A DNA stretch of 64,000 nucleotides from Curtobacterium poinsettiae (GTDB taxonomy: Bacteria; Actinomycetota; Actinomycetes; Actinomycetales; Microbacteriaceae), in NCBI RefSeq assembly GCF_025677645.1, contig NZ_CP106879.1, positions 3,224,001 through 3,288,000 on the forward strand. Direction: 5' to 3'. The translations under genes were made by a program, and so were the position numbers. Each line of letters starts with the position of its first letter. The stretch's first letter is position 1. The notes below the pieces were generated by a model. That model did no database searches, was not told the origin of the DNA, and saw only the letters and a program-made list of their open reading frames with translations. Positions 27,076 to 35,478 of this stretch are shown here, piece after piece.

Positions 27076-28152
27076 ATGAAGAAGTCAGCCTGGCTACCAG
27101 CCGTCATCGCTCCGGTCGTCGTGGCCGGCGCCGTTGCCGCCCCGGTGATCGCGAACGCCGCGAACGACCCGATCGCGGGGACGAACCCCAGCGCGGCGGC
27201 CGTCATCGCCAGCATCGCGAAGTCGTCGGACGCCCAGTACTCGGGCAAGCTCTCGCAGACGAGCGCGCTCGGTCTCCCCGAACTGCCCACCGGTTCCGGC
27301 GGCTCCTCGCTCGAGGGCGACGCCTCCGACGTGCTCGGGCTGCTCACCGCATCGCACACCGCCCGTGTCTACGTCGACGGCCCCGACAAGCAGCGCGTCC
27401 AGCTGACGCAGCAGCTCGCCGAGCAGGACGTCGTCCGCAACGGCTCGGACGTCTGGACCTGGGACTCGAAGGGGCGCACGGCCACGCACGTGACCCTGCC
27501 GAGCGACACCGCGAAGGACCCGCGGGACGGCACGACCACCCCGGCCGACATCGCGGAGCAGGCCATCGACGCGATCACCCCGACCACCACCGTGTCGAAT
27601 CCGACCGAGGTCAGCGTCGCCGGACACGACGCGTGGCAGATCACCCTGACGCCGAAGTCGTCCGACACCCTCGTCGGAGCCGTCCGGCTGGCCGTCGACC
27701 AGCAGACCGGACTCCCGCTCCGCGCGAGCGTCGAGGCCGCGGGCGCGGACGACCCCGCGGTGCAGGTCGGTTTCACGAGCCTCGACTACGGCGCCCCGGC
27801 GGCCCGGCTCTTCGACTTCTCCCCGCCGTCGAACGCGAAGGTGACCGAGAAGGACCTGTCCGGGGCCGGATCCCACACGAAGGGTGAGCACGGCGACCAC
27901 CGTGGCACCCCGAGCGGTGACGAGCCGACCTTCACCGGCACGGGCTGGAGCACCATCACCGAGCTCCCCGCCGGCACGGTCGACCGGTCCGGGCTCGAGG
28001 GCGAGGCCTCCGGTCTGCTCGACCAGCTGACGAAGCCCGTCGACGGCGGCCGTGCCGTGCAGACGTCGCTCGTCTCGGTCTACCTGACCGACGACGGCCG
28101 CGTGCTCGCGGGCGCCGTGCCGGTCGCTTCCCTGGTCGACGCCGCGAAGTGA
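27076..28152 (+). CDS. Exported LolA-like protein
   Basis: The 358-aa protein starts with a Sec signal peptide (Lys pair, hydrophobic APVVVAGAVAAPVIA, cleavage after about residue 30). The mature part has LolA/LolB-like half-barrel features: VVRNGSDVWTWDSKGRTA, EVSVAGHDAWQITLTP and LAVDQQTGLPLRASV. In Gram-negatives LolA carries lipoproteins to the outer membrane; actinobacteria lack that membrane, so the cargo here is a lipid, lipoprotein or other ligand yet to be defined. I chose ATG at 27076 (GAGGGGA upstream) over ATG at 27055. It overlaps the ABC ATPase gene by GTGA. Confidence 0.8.
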   Translation: MKKSAWLPAVIAPVVVAGAVAAPVIANAANDPIAGTNPSAAAVIASIAKSSDAQYSGKLSQTSALGLPELPTGSGGSSLEGDASDVLGLLTASHTARVYVDGPDKQRVQLTQQLAEQDVVRNGSDVWTWDSKGRTATHVTLPSDTAKDPRDGTTTPADIAEQAIDAITPTTTVSNPTEVSVAGHDAWQITLTPKSSDTLVGAVRLAVDQQTGLPLRASVEAAGADDPAVQVGFTSLDYGAPAARLFDFSPPSNAKVTEKDLSGAGSHTKGEHGDHRGTPSGDEPTFTGTGWSTITELPAGTVDRSGLEGEASGLLDQLTKPVDGGRAVQTSLVSVYLTDDGRVLAGAVPVASLVDAAK

Positions 28153-29168
28153 GCGCGGACGACCACGAGGTGCACGCAGCCGACCGCGAGCCGACCACAG
28201 CCGACCACCAGGTCAGCACGTCCGGGCAGGGACCCGACCTGGCGATCCGCACCACGGGCCTCCAGAAGGTGTTCCGCAAGCAGCGTGCGGTCGACGGGAT
28301 CGACCTGGCGGTGCCGCGCGGCGCGGTGTTCGGGTTCCTCGGGCCGAACGGTTCCGGCAAGACCACCACGATCCGGATGCTGCTCGGGCTGTCGAGCGCG
28401 AGCGGCGGAACGATCGAGCTGCTCGGCGAACCGATGCCGAAGGCGCTGCACGACGTCCTGCCCCGCGTCGGCGCGCTCGTCGAGGGACCGGCCTTCTACC
28501 CGTACCTCTCCGGACGGGCCAACCTGCAGCGCTTCGACGCCGCCGACCCCACGTCGGACCCGCGCACCCGCAAGGCCCGCGTCGCCGGTGCCCTCGACCG
28601 CGTCGGGCTGACCCACGCGGCGGACAAGAAGGCGCACTCGTACTCCCTCGGCATGAAGCAGCGGCTCGGTCTCGCGAACGCCCTGCGGTCACCGCGCGAC
28701 CTGCTGGTGCTCGACGAGCCGACGAACGGCCTCGACCCGCAGGGCACGCGCGAGGTCCGCAGCCTCATCCGTTCCCTGGCCGACGACGGCAGCACGGTGT
28801 TCGTGTCGAGCCACCTGCTGGCCGAGATCGAACAGGTCTGCACGCACGCAGCCGTCATGCGGACGGGCAAGATCGTCGCGCAGGGCCCCCTCGACGAGCT
28901 GCGCGCAGCCGGGGCCCGGACCGTGACCGTACGGACGCCCGACATCGGACAGGCCGGTACCGTCCTCACCCGGCTCGGGCTCACCCCGCGGCACGACGGC
29001 GGGGCCGACGTGCTGGTGGCCGATCTGCCGAACGAGCTGCTGCCGGAGACGATCACCGCGGAACTCGTGCGCGCCGATGTCCGGGTCCGCGGCCTGACGG
29101 TGGGCGGCGGCACCCTCGAGGACCTGTTCGTCGCACTCACCGGAGAGGGATTCGATGTCGCAGCCTGA
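28149..29168 (+). CDS. ABC-2-type exporter ATP-binding protein
   Basis: The 339-aa nucleotide-binding protein has Walker A GPNGSGKTT (residues 65-73), signature YSLGMKQR, Walker B LLVLDEPTNGLDP and the H-loop in VFVSSHLL. It has a 30-residue hydrophilic N-terminal extension. It is most like the ATPases of bacitracin/antibiotic or ABC-2 export systems. GTG at 28149 overlaps the stop of the LolA-like gene by 4 bp, and its own end overlaps the permease gene by 14 bp, so the three are translationally coupled. Confidence 0.9.
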   Translation: MSADDHEVHAADREPTTADHQVSTSGQGPDLAIRTTGLQKVFRKQRAVDGIDLAVPRGAVFGFLGPNGSGKTTTIRMLLGLSSASGGTIELLGEPMPKALHDVLPRVGALVEGPAFYPYLSGRANLQRFDAADPTSDPRTRKARVAGALDRVGLTHAADKKAHSYSLGMKQRLGLANALRSPRDLLVLDEPTNGLDPQGTREVRSLIRSLADDGSTVFVSSHLLAEIEQVCTHAAVMRTGKIVAQGPLDELRAAGARTVTVRTPDIGQAGTVLTRLGLTPRHDGGADVLVADLPNELLPETITAELVRADVRVRGLTVGGGTLEDLFVALTGEGFDVAA

Positions 29169-30015
29169 CGCGGCCGTGCGCGCTCTGCCCGTCCGCCGCC
29201 GGCAGCGCCCGTTCGCACTGCTCGGTTCCGAACTCGCGCTGGTGTTCCGGCGTCGCCGCACCTGGGCGATGCTCGGGGCACTCGCGCTCGTGCCGGTCCT
29301 GATCGCGGTCGCCGTGAAGCTCACGACCGACGGTGACGACGGCGGGCCGGCGTTCCTCGGCGACATCACCAACAACGGCCTGTTCGTGGCGTTCACCGCA
29401 CTGACGGTGTCGATCCCACTGTTCCTGCCGCTGACCGTCGGCGTGGTCGCCGGGGACACCGTCGCGGGCGAGGCCAGCCACGGCACGATCCGTTACCTGC
29501 TCGTCGCACCGACGGGCCGCGTGCGGTTCATCCTGGTGAAGTTCGCCGGTGCCGTCGCGTTCTGCCTGGCCGCCACGCTGCTGGTGGTGCTGGTCGGTGC
29601 GGCGATCGGCGCCGTGCTGTTCCCGATCGGTCCCGTCACGCTGCTCTCCGGCACCCAGGTGGGCGGCTGGTCGTACGCCGGCCGCGCCCTGCTGCTCGCG
29701 CTGTACGTCGCGATGTCGATGCTCGGGCTCGTGGCGATCGGCATGTTCACGTCGACGCTGACGAACGTGCCGGTCGGGGCGATGGCCGCGACGGTCGTGC
29801 TCGCCGGGGCGTCGCAGGTGCTCGACCAGCTCCCTCAGCTCGACTGGCTGCACCCGTTCCTGTTCTCGCACCAGTGGCTCGGCTTCGGCGACCTGCTGCG
29901 CGACCCGATCTCGTTCGACTCGTTCGGGTCGAACGCGCTGCTGCAGCTCGGGTACGTGGTGGTGTTCGGGGCGCTGGCGTACAGCCGGTTCGCCTCGAAG
30001 GACATCCTGAGCTGA
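29155..30015 (+). CDS. ABC-2-type exporter permease
   Basis: The 286-aa membrane protein has six predicted segments. GDTVAGEASHGTIRYLLVAP is the conserved cytoplasmic loop of ABC-2 permeases (E-x-x-x-G-T-I/L). It pairs with the ATPase encoded just upstream, with which it overlaps by 14 bp. Together with the exported LolA-like protein it could form a device that extrudes or extracts a lipid-like substrate; the substrate is unknown. A strong hairpin lies 5 bp after the stop. Confidence 0.88.
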   Translation: MSQPDAAVRALPVRRRQRPFALLGSELALVFRRRRTWAMLGALALVPVLIAVAVKLTTDGDDGGPAFLGDITNNGLFVAFTALTVSIPLFLPLTVGVVAGDTVAGEASHGTIRYLLVAPTGRVRFILVKFAGAVAFCLAATLLVVLVGAAIGAVLFPIGPVTLLSGTQVGGWSYAGRALLLALYVAMSMLGLVAIGMFTSTLTNVPVGAMAATVVLAGASQVLDQLPQLDWLHPFLFSHQWLGFGDLLRDPISFDSFGSNALLQLGYVVVFGALAYSRFASKDILS

Positions 30016-30019
30016 CGCG

Positions 30020-30053
30020 GCAGGGGCCCGGCACGAAGGTGTCGGGCCCCTGC
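30020..30053. terminator. Intrinsic terminator-type hairpin after the export operon
   Basis: GCAGGGGCCCG-G-CAC, loop GAAG, then GTG-T-CGGGCCCCTGC: 11 plus 3 paired bases around one mismatch. It ends the operon and also lies beyond the convergent oxidoreductase gene. Confidence 0.75.
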
Positions 30054-30057
30054 GACG

Positions 30058-30111
30058 CTCAGCTCGCTCAGCCCGCTCAGCTCGCTCAGCTCGCTCAGCC
30101 CGCTCAGCCCG
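30058..30111. repeat. Six tandem 9-bp units CTCAGCYCG
   Basis: Units start at 30058, 30067, 30076, 30085, 30094 and 30103 and differ only at one C/T position. The stop codon of the minus-strand oxidoreductase gene (30104-30106) lies in the last unit, so slippage could extend that protein if the stop were lost. Confidence 0.85.
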
Positions 30112-31165
30112 CGGGCGAGGCCGATCCGCCGGCCATCGTCTCCGTGTCGGTCCCCCGCGCATCGGCGTACCGGTCGCGCAGGTCACGGGCCTTCTCGGAG
30201 CGGTACCAGTCGAGCCGCGCCCCGGTCTCCACCGTCTGCATGCCGATCACGACCTTGCCGCGGGACTTCATCTCGGCCAGGTCCTCGTACGCCTCGACGA
30301 TGTACTCGAACGGGTAGAAGCCCGAGATCAGCACCTGCACGCGACGGTCCTGCACGGCCTTCGTCAGCAGGGTGAGCAACTCACGGGTCTCCTCGTCCTC
30401 GGCGGGTGCGCGGAGGAACCGGATCTCGATGTCGCGGCGGTCCTCGGACGACACGAACCGCTCCTGGGCGACGCCGAGACGTTCGGCCAGCAGCTCCGCG
30501 TTGCTCTCGCCGTGGTTGTCGATGAACGCGGTGATCGGTCGGCCGTCGGCGATGTCGCGGATGCGGTCCTCCTCGCCCGCACCGTAGGCGACGGGCAGCG
30601 TGCCGATCTGTCGCAGGTAGTCGTGGTTGCGGGGGCTGCCGAGGGCGATCACGGTCGCGCCGGCGTCGTGCGCGAGCTGGCACTCGATGTGTCCGACGCC
30701 ACCGGCTGCGGCCGAGATCACGACGGTGTCCTGCGGTCCGAGACGGAGCGACCGGACGACCGACACCGCGGTGCAGCCGGCCAGGTACAGGCCGCCGGCG
30801 ACCTCCCACCCGACGTGCTCCGGCTTCTTGATGACGGCGCCGCGCGGCACCGCGATCCAGGTGGCGTGGGCGCCGCCGGTCGGCGCGTGCCCCATCACCT
30901 CGTCGCCGATGCGGAGGTCCTTGACGCCGTCGCCCCGCGCGCGCACGATGCCGGCGAAGTCGACGCCCTGGTGTGCGGGGAACTCGAGGTCGACGTGGTC
31001 GCGAAGCTTCCCCTCGCGCAGGAACCGCTCGATGTGGTTCAGGCCCGCGGCCACGATCTCGACGACGATCTCGCCCGGTCCGGCCTCGGGCTTCTGCTGG
31101 GGGACGAGCTCGACGACGTCGAAGTCGCCGTACCGGTCGTACTGCACTGCACTGCCGACTCGCAT
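30104..31165 (-). CDS. MDR-family NADPH:quinone-oxidoreductase-like protein
   Basis: The 353-aa protein has a GroES-like domain (GEIVVEIVAAGLNHIERFLR, HQGVDFAGIVRARGDGV) and a Rossmann domain with TVVISAAAGGVGHIECQLAH. Zinc-binding cysteines are absent, as in quinone reductases. The last 35 residues, after the normal domain end (FEYIVEAYEDLAEMKSRGKV), are a charged tail. The start is ATG at 31165 with AAGGAG upstream. The stop codon falls inside a 9-bp tandem repeat. Confidence 0.88.
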   Translation of the reverse strand: MRVGSAVQYDRYGDFDVVELVPQQKPEAGPGEIVVEIVAAGLNHIERFLREGKLRDHVDLEFPAHQGVDFAGIVRARGDGVKDLRIGDEVMGHAPTGGAHATWIAVPRGAVIKKPEHVGWEVAGGLYLAGCTAVSVVRSLRLGPQDTVVISAAAGGVGHIECQLAHDAGATVIALGSPRNHDYLRQIGTLPVAYGAGEEDRIRDIADGRPITAFIDNHGESNAELLAERLGVAQERFVSSEDRRDIEIRFLRAPAEDEETRELLTLLTKAVQDRRVQVLISGFYPFEYIVEAYEDLAEMKSRGKVVIGMQTVETGARLDWYRSEKARDLRDRYADARGTDTETMAGGSASPAG

Positions 31166-31267
31166 GGGTGCTCCTTCGCTCCAGGTGTGCGTCCGTGCTA
31201 CTCGGTGTTCCCGCACGCAACCCGAAGACGCGGGGTACCGCGGCTGTGGACGTGACCAGACGACGGA

Positions 31268-31303
31268 CTGGAGGCCCGCAGCGGCGCCGGCACGGGCCTC
31301 CAG
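31268..31303. repeat. Hairpin of the GGAGGC repeat family
   Basis: CTGGAGGCCCG (31268-31278) and CGGGCCTCCAG (31293-31303) pair perfectly around a 14-base loop, in the 211-bp gap between the phosphoesterase gene and the oxidoreductase gene, which run the same way. It could end the upstream transcript. Confidence 0.65.
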
Positions 31304-31376
31304 GCCGCCGTCACGCGCGTCCACCGCGCGTGGGGACCGTGCGCGGAGCCCGCGCGTCGAGCCCTCGCAAGCGTGC

Positions 31377-32297
31377 TCAGTGCTTGCCGGCGGCCGCGAT
31401 GACGGCGCGGACCGTCTCGGGGTCGAGGCGGAACGCCCGCGGGTCGGCGTCGCCCCGTGACACGCGAACCGGTGTCGACCAGACGGAGCCGTCCGCGGAG
31501 ACGTCGACGACGAGTGCGCCGCTGTCGACGACGGCCGATTCCTCGTCGTACGGGCCGACGACGTCGGTGTCGTTCGCGACACCGGGGGCGACGAGGACCG
31601 GGACGCCGGCGAGCGACCCGGCGAAGTGGTGGTGGTAGTGGCCGGCGAGGACGACCCGCACGTCGGAACCACGGATGACATCGGCGAGCGCCTCGGGGTT
31701 CTGCAGGCGGAGGGCCTCGTGCAGCTCGGTCGGGGCGGGCAGCGGCGGGTGGTGCAGGACGACGACGGTGCCGTGCGGGGCGTCGGCTGCGCCTTCGGCG
31801 AGGGCCGTGCGCAGGTGCTCGAGCGCGGTGTCGCTGAGCTCGCCGTACCCGGCTCCCGGGACGCTCGTGTCGACGGTCACGATCCGGCGACCCGCGACGA
31901 CCGACTGCCCGGAGACGGGGACCGTCGGGGGCAGGTACTCCATCGTGTGCATCAGCGCCGTGGCGCCCTGGCCCAGGACGTGCCCGTTCGCCAGGACCTG
32001 TCGGAAGCCCTCGCGCAGGTCGTGGTTGCCGGGGACCGCGACGAAGGCCGCACCGTGCCGCTCCGCCCAGCCGCCGACGCGGTCCCGCACGGTCGCGTAG
32101 GACTCGGGGCTGCCGTCCTCGGAGACGTCGCCCGAGACCACCACCAGCCCGATGCCGGGCACCTGGTCGACGTGGGCGAGCAGCCGTTCGAGTGCGGCCG
32201 TGGTGTCGACCGCGCCCTGGTGCAGGGCTCCGTCGCCGGTCAGGTGGGTGTCGGAGAGGTGGAGGATGCGGAGGGTCCCGGCTGCTGGCGGCTGCAT
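31377..32297 (-). CDS. Metallophosphoesterase (CpdA-like)
   Basis: The 306-aa protein has the calcineurin-like metal-binding motifs in order: LHLSDTHL (D-x-H), VVVSGDVSEDG (GD), VPGNHDLRE (GNHD), VVLHHPP and LAGHYHHHF (GH-x-H). The closest general type is the cyclic nucleotide phosphodiesterase CpdA/Rv0805 group, so cAMP hydrolysis is plausible but unproven. The start is ATG at 32297, with -10 box TACCGT six bases upstream and no ribosome binding site. It lies just downstream of the rhamnose mutarotase gene but has its own promoter. Confidence 0.85.
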   Translation of the reverse strand: MQPPAAGTLRILHLSDTHLTGDGALHQGAVDTTAALERLLAHVDQVPGIGLVVVSGDVSEDGSPESYATVRDRVGGWAERHGAAFVAVPGNHDLREGFRQVLANGHVLGQGATALMHTMEYLPPTVPVSGQSVVAGRRIVTVDTSVPGAGYGELSDTALEHLRTALAEGAADAPHGTVVVLHHPPLPAPTELHEALRLQNPEALADVIRGSDVRVVLAGHYHHHFAGSLAGVPVLVAPGVANDTDVVGPYDEESAVVDSGALVVDVSADGSVWSTPVRVSRGDADPRAFRLDPETVRAVIAAAGKH

Positions 32298-32303
32298 GCG
32301 TCC

Positions 32304-32309
32304 ACGGTA
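32304..32309 (-). promoter_or_regulatory. -10 box of the leaderless phosphoesterase gene
   Basis: TACCGT on the minus strand ends six bases before the ATG at 32297, in the 25-bp gap after the mutarotase gene. Confidence 0.5.
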
Positions 32310-32322
32310 GCCACGGCCCCCG

Positions 32323-32664
32323 TCAGTCCGGTGCGGCGGCCAACTGGTCCTCGAGGTTGAAGACCTCGGGCAGCACCCGCGCCGTCTGGTCGGCGCGCCC
32401 GGTGGCCCCGGCGAAGAGGTCCCGCATGTGCGCCTCCCACGCCGCGGCCACCTCGGATGCGGCGAGTGCCGCGTCCGCACCGGCCACCGAATCGGTCTCG
32501 TAGTACCCGATGAGCAGCCCGTCGTCGTCGAGGAACAGCGAGTAGTTCCGCCGCCCCGCCGCCGCGATCGCCCGGAGCATCGCCGGCCACACGGCGGCGT
32601 GCCGCTCGCGGTAGGCGTCGAGCAGCTCGACCTGCACCTGCAGCCGGAAGCAGACGCGGGTCAC
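32323..32664 (-). CDS. rhaM: L-rhamnose mutarotase
   Basis: The 113-aa protein begins with TRVCFRLQVQVELLDAYRER and contains HAAVWPAMLRAIAAAG and NYSLFLDDDGLLIGYYETD, the diagnostic RhaM (YiiL) motifs. It interconverts the alpha and beta anomers of L-rhamnose so that the isomerase receives its preferred form. GTG at 32664 overlaps the stop of the transporter gene by 4 bp (GTGA), so the two are cotranslated. It is the last gene of the MFS-rhaM transcript. Confidence 0.95.
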   Translation of the reverse strand: MTRVCFRLQVQVELLDAYRERHAAVWPAMLRAIAAAGRRNYSLFLDDDGLLIGYYETDSVAGADAALAASEVAAAWEAHMRDLFAGATGRADQTARVLPEVFNLEDQLAAAPD

Positions 32665-34016
32665 CGGCCGGCCTGTTCGCGGCGACGCTGCTCGGCGTCG
32701 TGGACGGTGCGCTCGTCGGCGGTGCGGACCGTCCCGGTGACCGTGGTGACGGTGCCGTAGCGCTCGGCCTCGATCGCCTCGAGGGTCTTGCCCTGGGTGC
32801 GCGGTGCCCAGATCGTGCCGACCAGGAACGACAGCGCGAGGAGCCCGAGGATCAGGCCGCCGAGGGCCCGCAGCCCGATGTCCGACAGCAGCAGCGGGAA
32901 CCAGATGCTCAGCAGGCCGACCATGACGCGGGCGGCCAGGAACAGCACGCCCTGGGCGCTGGCGCGGTACCGGGTGGCGAAGAGCTCGCTCGTCCACAGG
33001 CCGTAGAACGCCTGCGCGCCGATGCCCGACGAGATGCCCCACGCCACGGCGAAGAACAGCAGGGTGCCGAGGTTGGCGGGCGCGTAGATGAGCACGGCCC
33101 ACGCGATGATCGCCAGCACGGCCCCGGCGGCGTAGAGCGCTCGGCGGCTGACCCGGTCGGCGTACCGCATGAAGCCGAAGTACGTCGCGGCCACGGTGCA
33201 GCCCCAGACCAGGATCTGCAGTCCGTACTGCTCGGTGACGCTCGTGACCCCGGTCGCCGCGTAGACCCGGGGCTGGAAGATGCCGGCCTGCCCGGCGACG
33301 GTGTTCCAGAGCGCGTAGACGCCGAACAGGAACAGCATCGCGGTCAGGTTCTTCCGGCGGCTGAACAGCTGCGTGATCCCGTGGAAGAAGTTCGCCGTGC
33401 CGGTGGCCGCGCGCTCGTCCTTCCAGATCGCCGACTCGGGCAGCCCGCGGCGGAGCCACCACACGATCGCGGCGACGACGAACAGGTGGGCGAAGATGAG
33501 GCGGCTGCCGAGCAGGCCGAGGGGTGCCGCGGCGATCGCCAGGGCGAACCCGACCATCGGCCCGATCGACCACGCGAGCTGTGCCGTGCCGACGTGGGCC
33601 GCGCGCTTGTCCGCGGGGGCCTGCTCGGCGATGTAGGTCCAGCTCGCCGGCACGCCCGCCCCGACGGCGATGCCGGTCAGGACGAAGCCGACCAGGAGCA
33701 TGCCGTAGCTGCCGGCGAACACCGCGAGCAGGATGCCGAGCATGTACAGGAGCAGGTCGTACGTGTAGATGAACTTCCGGCCGAACCGGTCGCACAGCGG
33801 TCCGCCGACGATCGCGCCGACGGCGGCACCGAAGGCGTTCGCGGACAGGCTCGCCAGCAGGCCGACCTCGAGGTCGCCGATCCGGAACTCCGCCTGCCAC
33901 AGGCTCAGGCTCGTGGCGATCGCGATGATCGACCCCGACTCGATGTAGTTCGACATGGCCACCGAGACGGTGGCCTTCCAGCCCGTGGTGTTCCGGGCTC
34001 CGATGCGGACCGCCAT
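32661..34016 (-). CDS. MFS sugar transporter, probably for L-rhamnose
   Basis: The 451-aa protein has 12 predicted membrane segments and sugar-porter loops (GGPLCDRFGRKFIYTYDLLL, then ELFATRYRASAQGVLFLAAR). Substrate assignment rests on context: it is coupled by a 4-bp overlap to rhaM, lies in the rhamnose cluster, and carries the cluster's TGAATCGTTTCA operator 27 bp upstream of the ATG (34016, GGAGG upstream). The cluster also encodes an ABC importer, so rhamnose or rhamnosides have two entry routes. Confidence 0.85.
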   Translation of the reverse strand: MAVRIGARNTTGWKATVSVAMSNYIESGSIIAIATSLSLWQAEFRIGDLEVGLLASLSANAFGAAVGAIVGGPLCDRFGRKFIYTYDLLLYMLGILLAVFAGSYGMLLVGFVLTGIAVGAGVPASWTYIAEQAPADKRAAHVGTAQLAWSIGPMVGFALAIAAAPLGLLGSRLIFAHLFVVAAIVWWLRRGLPESAIWKDERAATGTANFFHGITQLFSRRKNLTAMLFLFGVYALWNTVAGQAGIFQPRVYAATGVTSVTEQYGLQILVWGCTVAATYFGFMRYADRVSRRALYAAGAVLAIIAWAVLIYAPANLGTLLFFAVAWGISSGIGAQAFYGLWTSELFATRYRASAQGVLFLAARVMVGLLSIWFPLLLSDIGLRALGGLILGLLALSFLVGTIWAPRTQGKTLEAIEAERYGTVTTVTGTVRTADERTVHDAEQRRREQAGR

Positions 34017-34042
34017 TGGTCCTCCGTTCGCGTGTTCGTCGG

Positions 34043-34054
34043 TGAATCGTTTCA
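34043..34054. promoter_or_regulatory. LacI-type operator of the MFS-rhaM transcript
   Basis: On the minus strand it reads TGAAACGATTCA, identical to the box at 42852-42863 before rhaI. It lies just downstream of the predicted transcription start. Confidence 0.8.
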
Positions 34055-34068
34055 ACGGGACGACGAGG

Positions 34069-34098
34069 ACGATAGCGCTCCGGTCGGCGTGCTGGCAA
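34069..34098 (-). promoter_or_regulatory. Promoter of the MFS-rhaM transcript
   Basis: Minus-strand -35 TTGCCA (34098-34093), an 18-bp spacer, and -10 TATCGT (34074-34069). The start site should fall near 34062, directly before the LacI-type operator. Confidence 0.65.
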
Positions 34099-34234
34099 GA
34101 GCGGGTTCGCCGGGCTGCTCCTCGCACGGTGCGAGCGGGCGCTCGCCCCACGCGAGGTTGCGCCCGCACCGTGCGAGGGGGCGTTCGCCCCGTGCGAGGT
34201 TGCGTGCTCCGTGCGAGCCTTTCCACCCCGCACC

Positions 34235-34255
34235 GAGTGCGGAACCTCGCACCAG
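34235..34255. repeat. GTGCGAG-family repeat, left copy
   Basis: The first 19 bases (34235-34253) are the exact reverse complement of GGTGCGAGGTTCCGCACTC at 36854-36872. All 21 bases match 36898-36918 with one mismatch. The copies flank the two LacI genes. Confidence 0.75.
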
Positions 34256-34318
34256 CCGCGCGCCTCGCACCAGCCGCGCGCCTCGCACCGTGCGCGGGCA
34301 GTGGAAGCGGCCACCCCA

Positions 34319-34365
34319 CGGACGGGAGGCCCGGTACCGGCCCGCCCCGCGCCTCCCGTCCGCGT
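34319..34365. repeat. Asymmetric ACGGACGGGAGGC element
   Basis: Outer arms ACGGACGGGAGGC and GCCTCCCGTCCG pair, but the centre (CCGGTACCGGCCCGCCCCGC) is not symmetric, unlike the perfect palindromes at 20.8, 50.3 and 57.9 kb. It lies between divergent genes, where a terminator is not expected. Confidence 0.65.
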
Positions 34366-34424
34366 TTTCCACAGATCACGGCGCGGGCCGACCGCGTGGA
34401 CCGTGCCGATGCCAGGATGGCCAC

Positions 34425-35435
34425 ATGGCGGTCAGTGTGCGAGAGGTGGCAGCGCTTGCGGGCGTGTCCCTCGGCACAGTGTCGAACGTGCTGAACCGCC
34501 CCGACAAGGTCGCTCCCGGCACGGTGGAACGCGTGCAGTCGGCGATCGCGACGCTCGGGTTCGTCCGCAACGACTCCGCACGGCAGCTCCGGGCCGGACG
34601 CAGCTCCACCGTCGGGCTCATCGTGCTCGACGGCGGCAACCCGTTCTTCACCGACGTCGCCCGGGGCGCCGAGGACGCCGCGATGGACAACGGCCTCGCG
34701 GTGTTGATCGGCAACTCCGACGAGTCGACCGACCGCGAACGCACCTACGTCGACCTGTTCGAGGAACGCCGTGTCGCCGGACTCCTGATCTCCCCCGCCG
34801 GAGACGACCTGTCCCGCCTCGCGCGGCTGCGTGACCAGGGCACCGCCGTGGTGCTGGTGGACCGCCGCGCCGACGACGAGCACTTCGCCTCGGTCTCGGT
34901 CGACGACATCGCCGGTGGGCGCATCGCGGTCGAGCACCTCGCGGCGATCGGCCGCACCCACATCGCCTTCGTCGGCGGGCCGTTCGGCATCCGCCAGGTC
35001 GCCGACCGGCACGCCGGGGCACTCGCCGCCGCCCAGGCCGCGGGCATCCGGCTCGAAGCCCTGCCGACCACCTCGCTGTCCGTGCTCGAAGGGCGCCGCA
35101 TCGGCGAAGCGATCCAGGCACGGCCGGCCGCCGAACGCCCGGATGCGGTCTTCGCCGCCAACGACCTGCTCGCCGTCGGGCTCGAACAGGCCTTCATCAT
35201 GCGCGGCACCATCGCGGTGCCCGAGCAGATCGCCATCGTCGGCTACGACGACATCGCGTTCGCCGAGTCCGCCGTGGTCCCACTGACGTCGGTGCGGCAG
35301 CCGGCGCAGGACCTCGGTCGTCGCGCGATCGAACTCCTGACGAAGCAGGTCGAGCAGGGGCAGGACATCGACCTCGAGCACGTGGAGTTCACGCCGGAGC
35401 TCGTGGTGCGGCAGTCCACCGTCGCCGACGCCTAG
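34425..35435 (+). CDS. LacI-family transcriptional regulator, rhamnose cluster
   Basis: The 336-aa regulator has the LacI helix-turn-helix and hinge (VREVAALAGVSLGTVSNVLN, then RPDKV) and a periplasmic-binding-protein-like sensor domain (TVGLIVLDGGNPFFTDVARG). It is one of two tandem LacI genes in the cluster and a candidate for binding the TGAAACGATTCA boxes at 34.04, 36.98-37.03 and 42.85 kb; the inducer is probably rhamnose, rhamnulose or a phosphate of it (inferred). The start is ATG at 34425, with AGGA eight bases upstream. A weak CAGGAT -10 six bases before ATG allows a leaderless alternative. Confidence 0.92.
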   Translation: MAVSVREVAALAGVSLGTVSNVLNRPDKVAPGTVERVQSAIATLGFVRNDSARQLRAGRSSTVGLIVLDGGNPFFTDVARGAEDAAMDNGLAVLIGNSDESTDRERTYVDLFEERRVAGLLISPAGDDLSRLARLRDQGTAVVLVDRRADDEHFASVSVDDIAGGRIAVEHLAAIGRTHIAFVGGPFGIRQVADRHAGALAAAQAAGIRLEALPTTSLSVLEGRRIGEAIQARPAAERPDAVFAANDLLAVGLEQAFIMRGTIAVPEQIAIVGYDDIAFAESAVVPLTSVRQPAQDLGRRAIELLTKQVEQGQDIDLEHVEFTPELVVRQSTVADA

Positions 35436-35466
35436 GGCGCGGTCCGGACACGGCTCCCCCGCCGCC

Positions 35467-35472
35467 TACGAT
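35467..35472 (+). promoter_or_regulatory. -10 box of the leaderless second LacI gene
   Basis: TACGAT ends six bases before the ATG at 35479, with CGGACA at -35 (16-bp spacing, weak). The gene may thus be transcribed apart from the first LacI gene. Confidence 0.5.
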
Positions 35473-35478
35473 CGGAGC

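Larger units (their letters stand above)
34017..34424. other. 408-bp divergent gap with operator and GTGCGAG repeats
   Basis: No gene was found. From left to right it holds the ribosome binding site, operator and promoter of the MFS gene, then about eight copies of GTGCGAG or CTCGCAC between 34120 and 34290, including two direct copies of CCTCGCACCAGCCGCGCG around 34245-34280, then the hairpin at 34319-34365 and a possible promoter for the LacI gene. Confidence 0.7.

Noticed and set aside
30058..30111. Six regular short repeats considered as a CRISPR array
   Set aside because: The units are 9 bp with no spacers and there are no cas genes. It is a simple tandem repeat.
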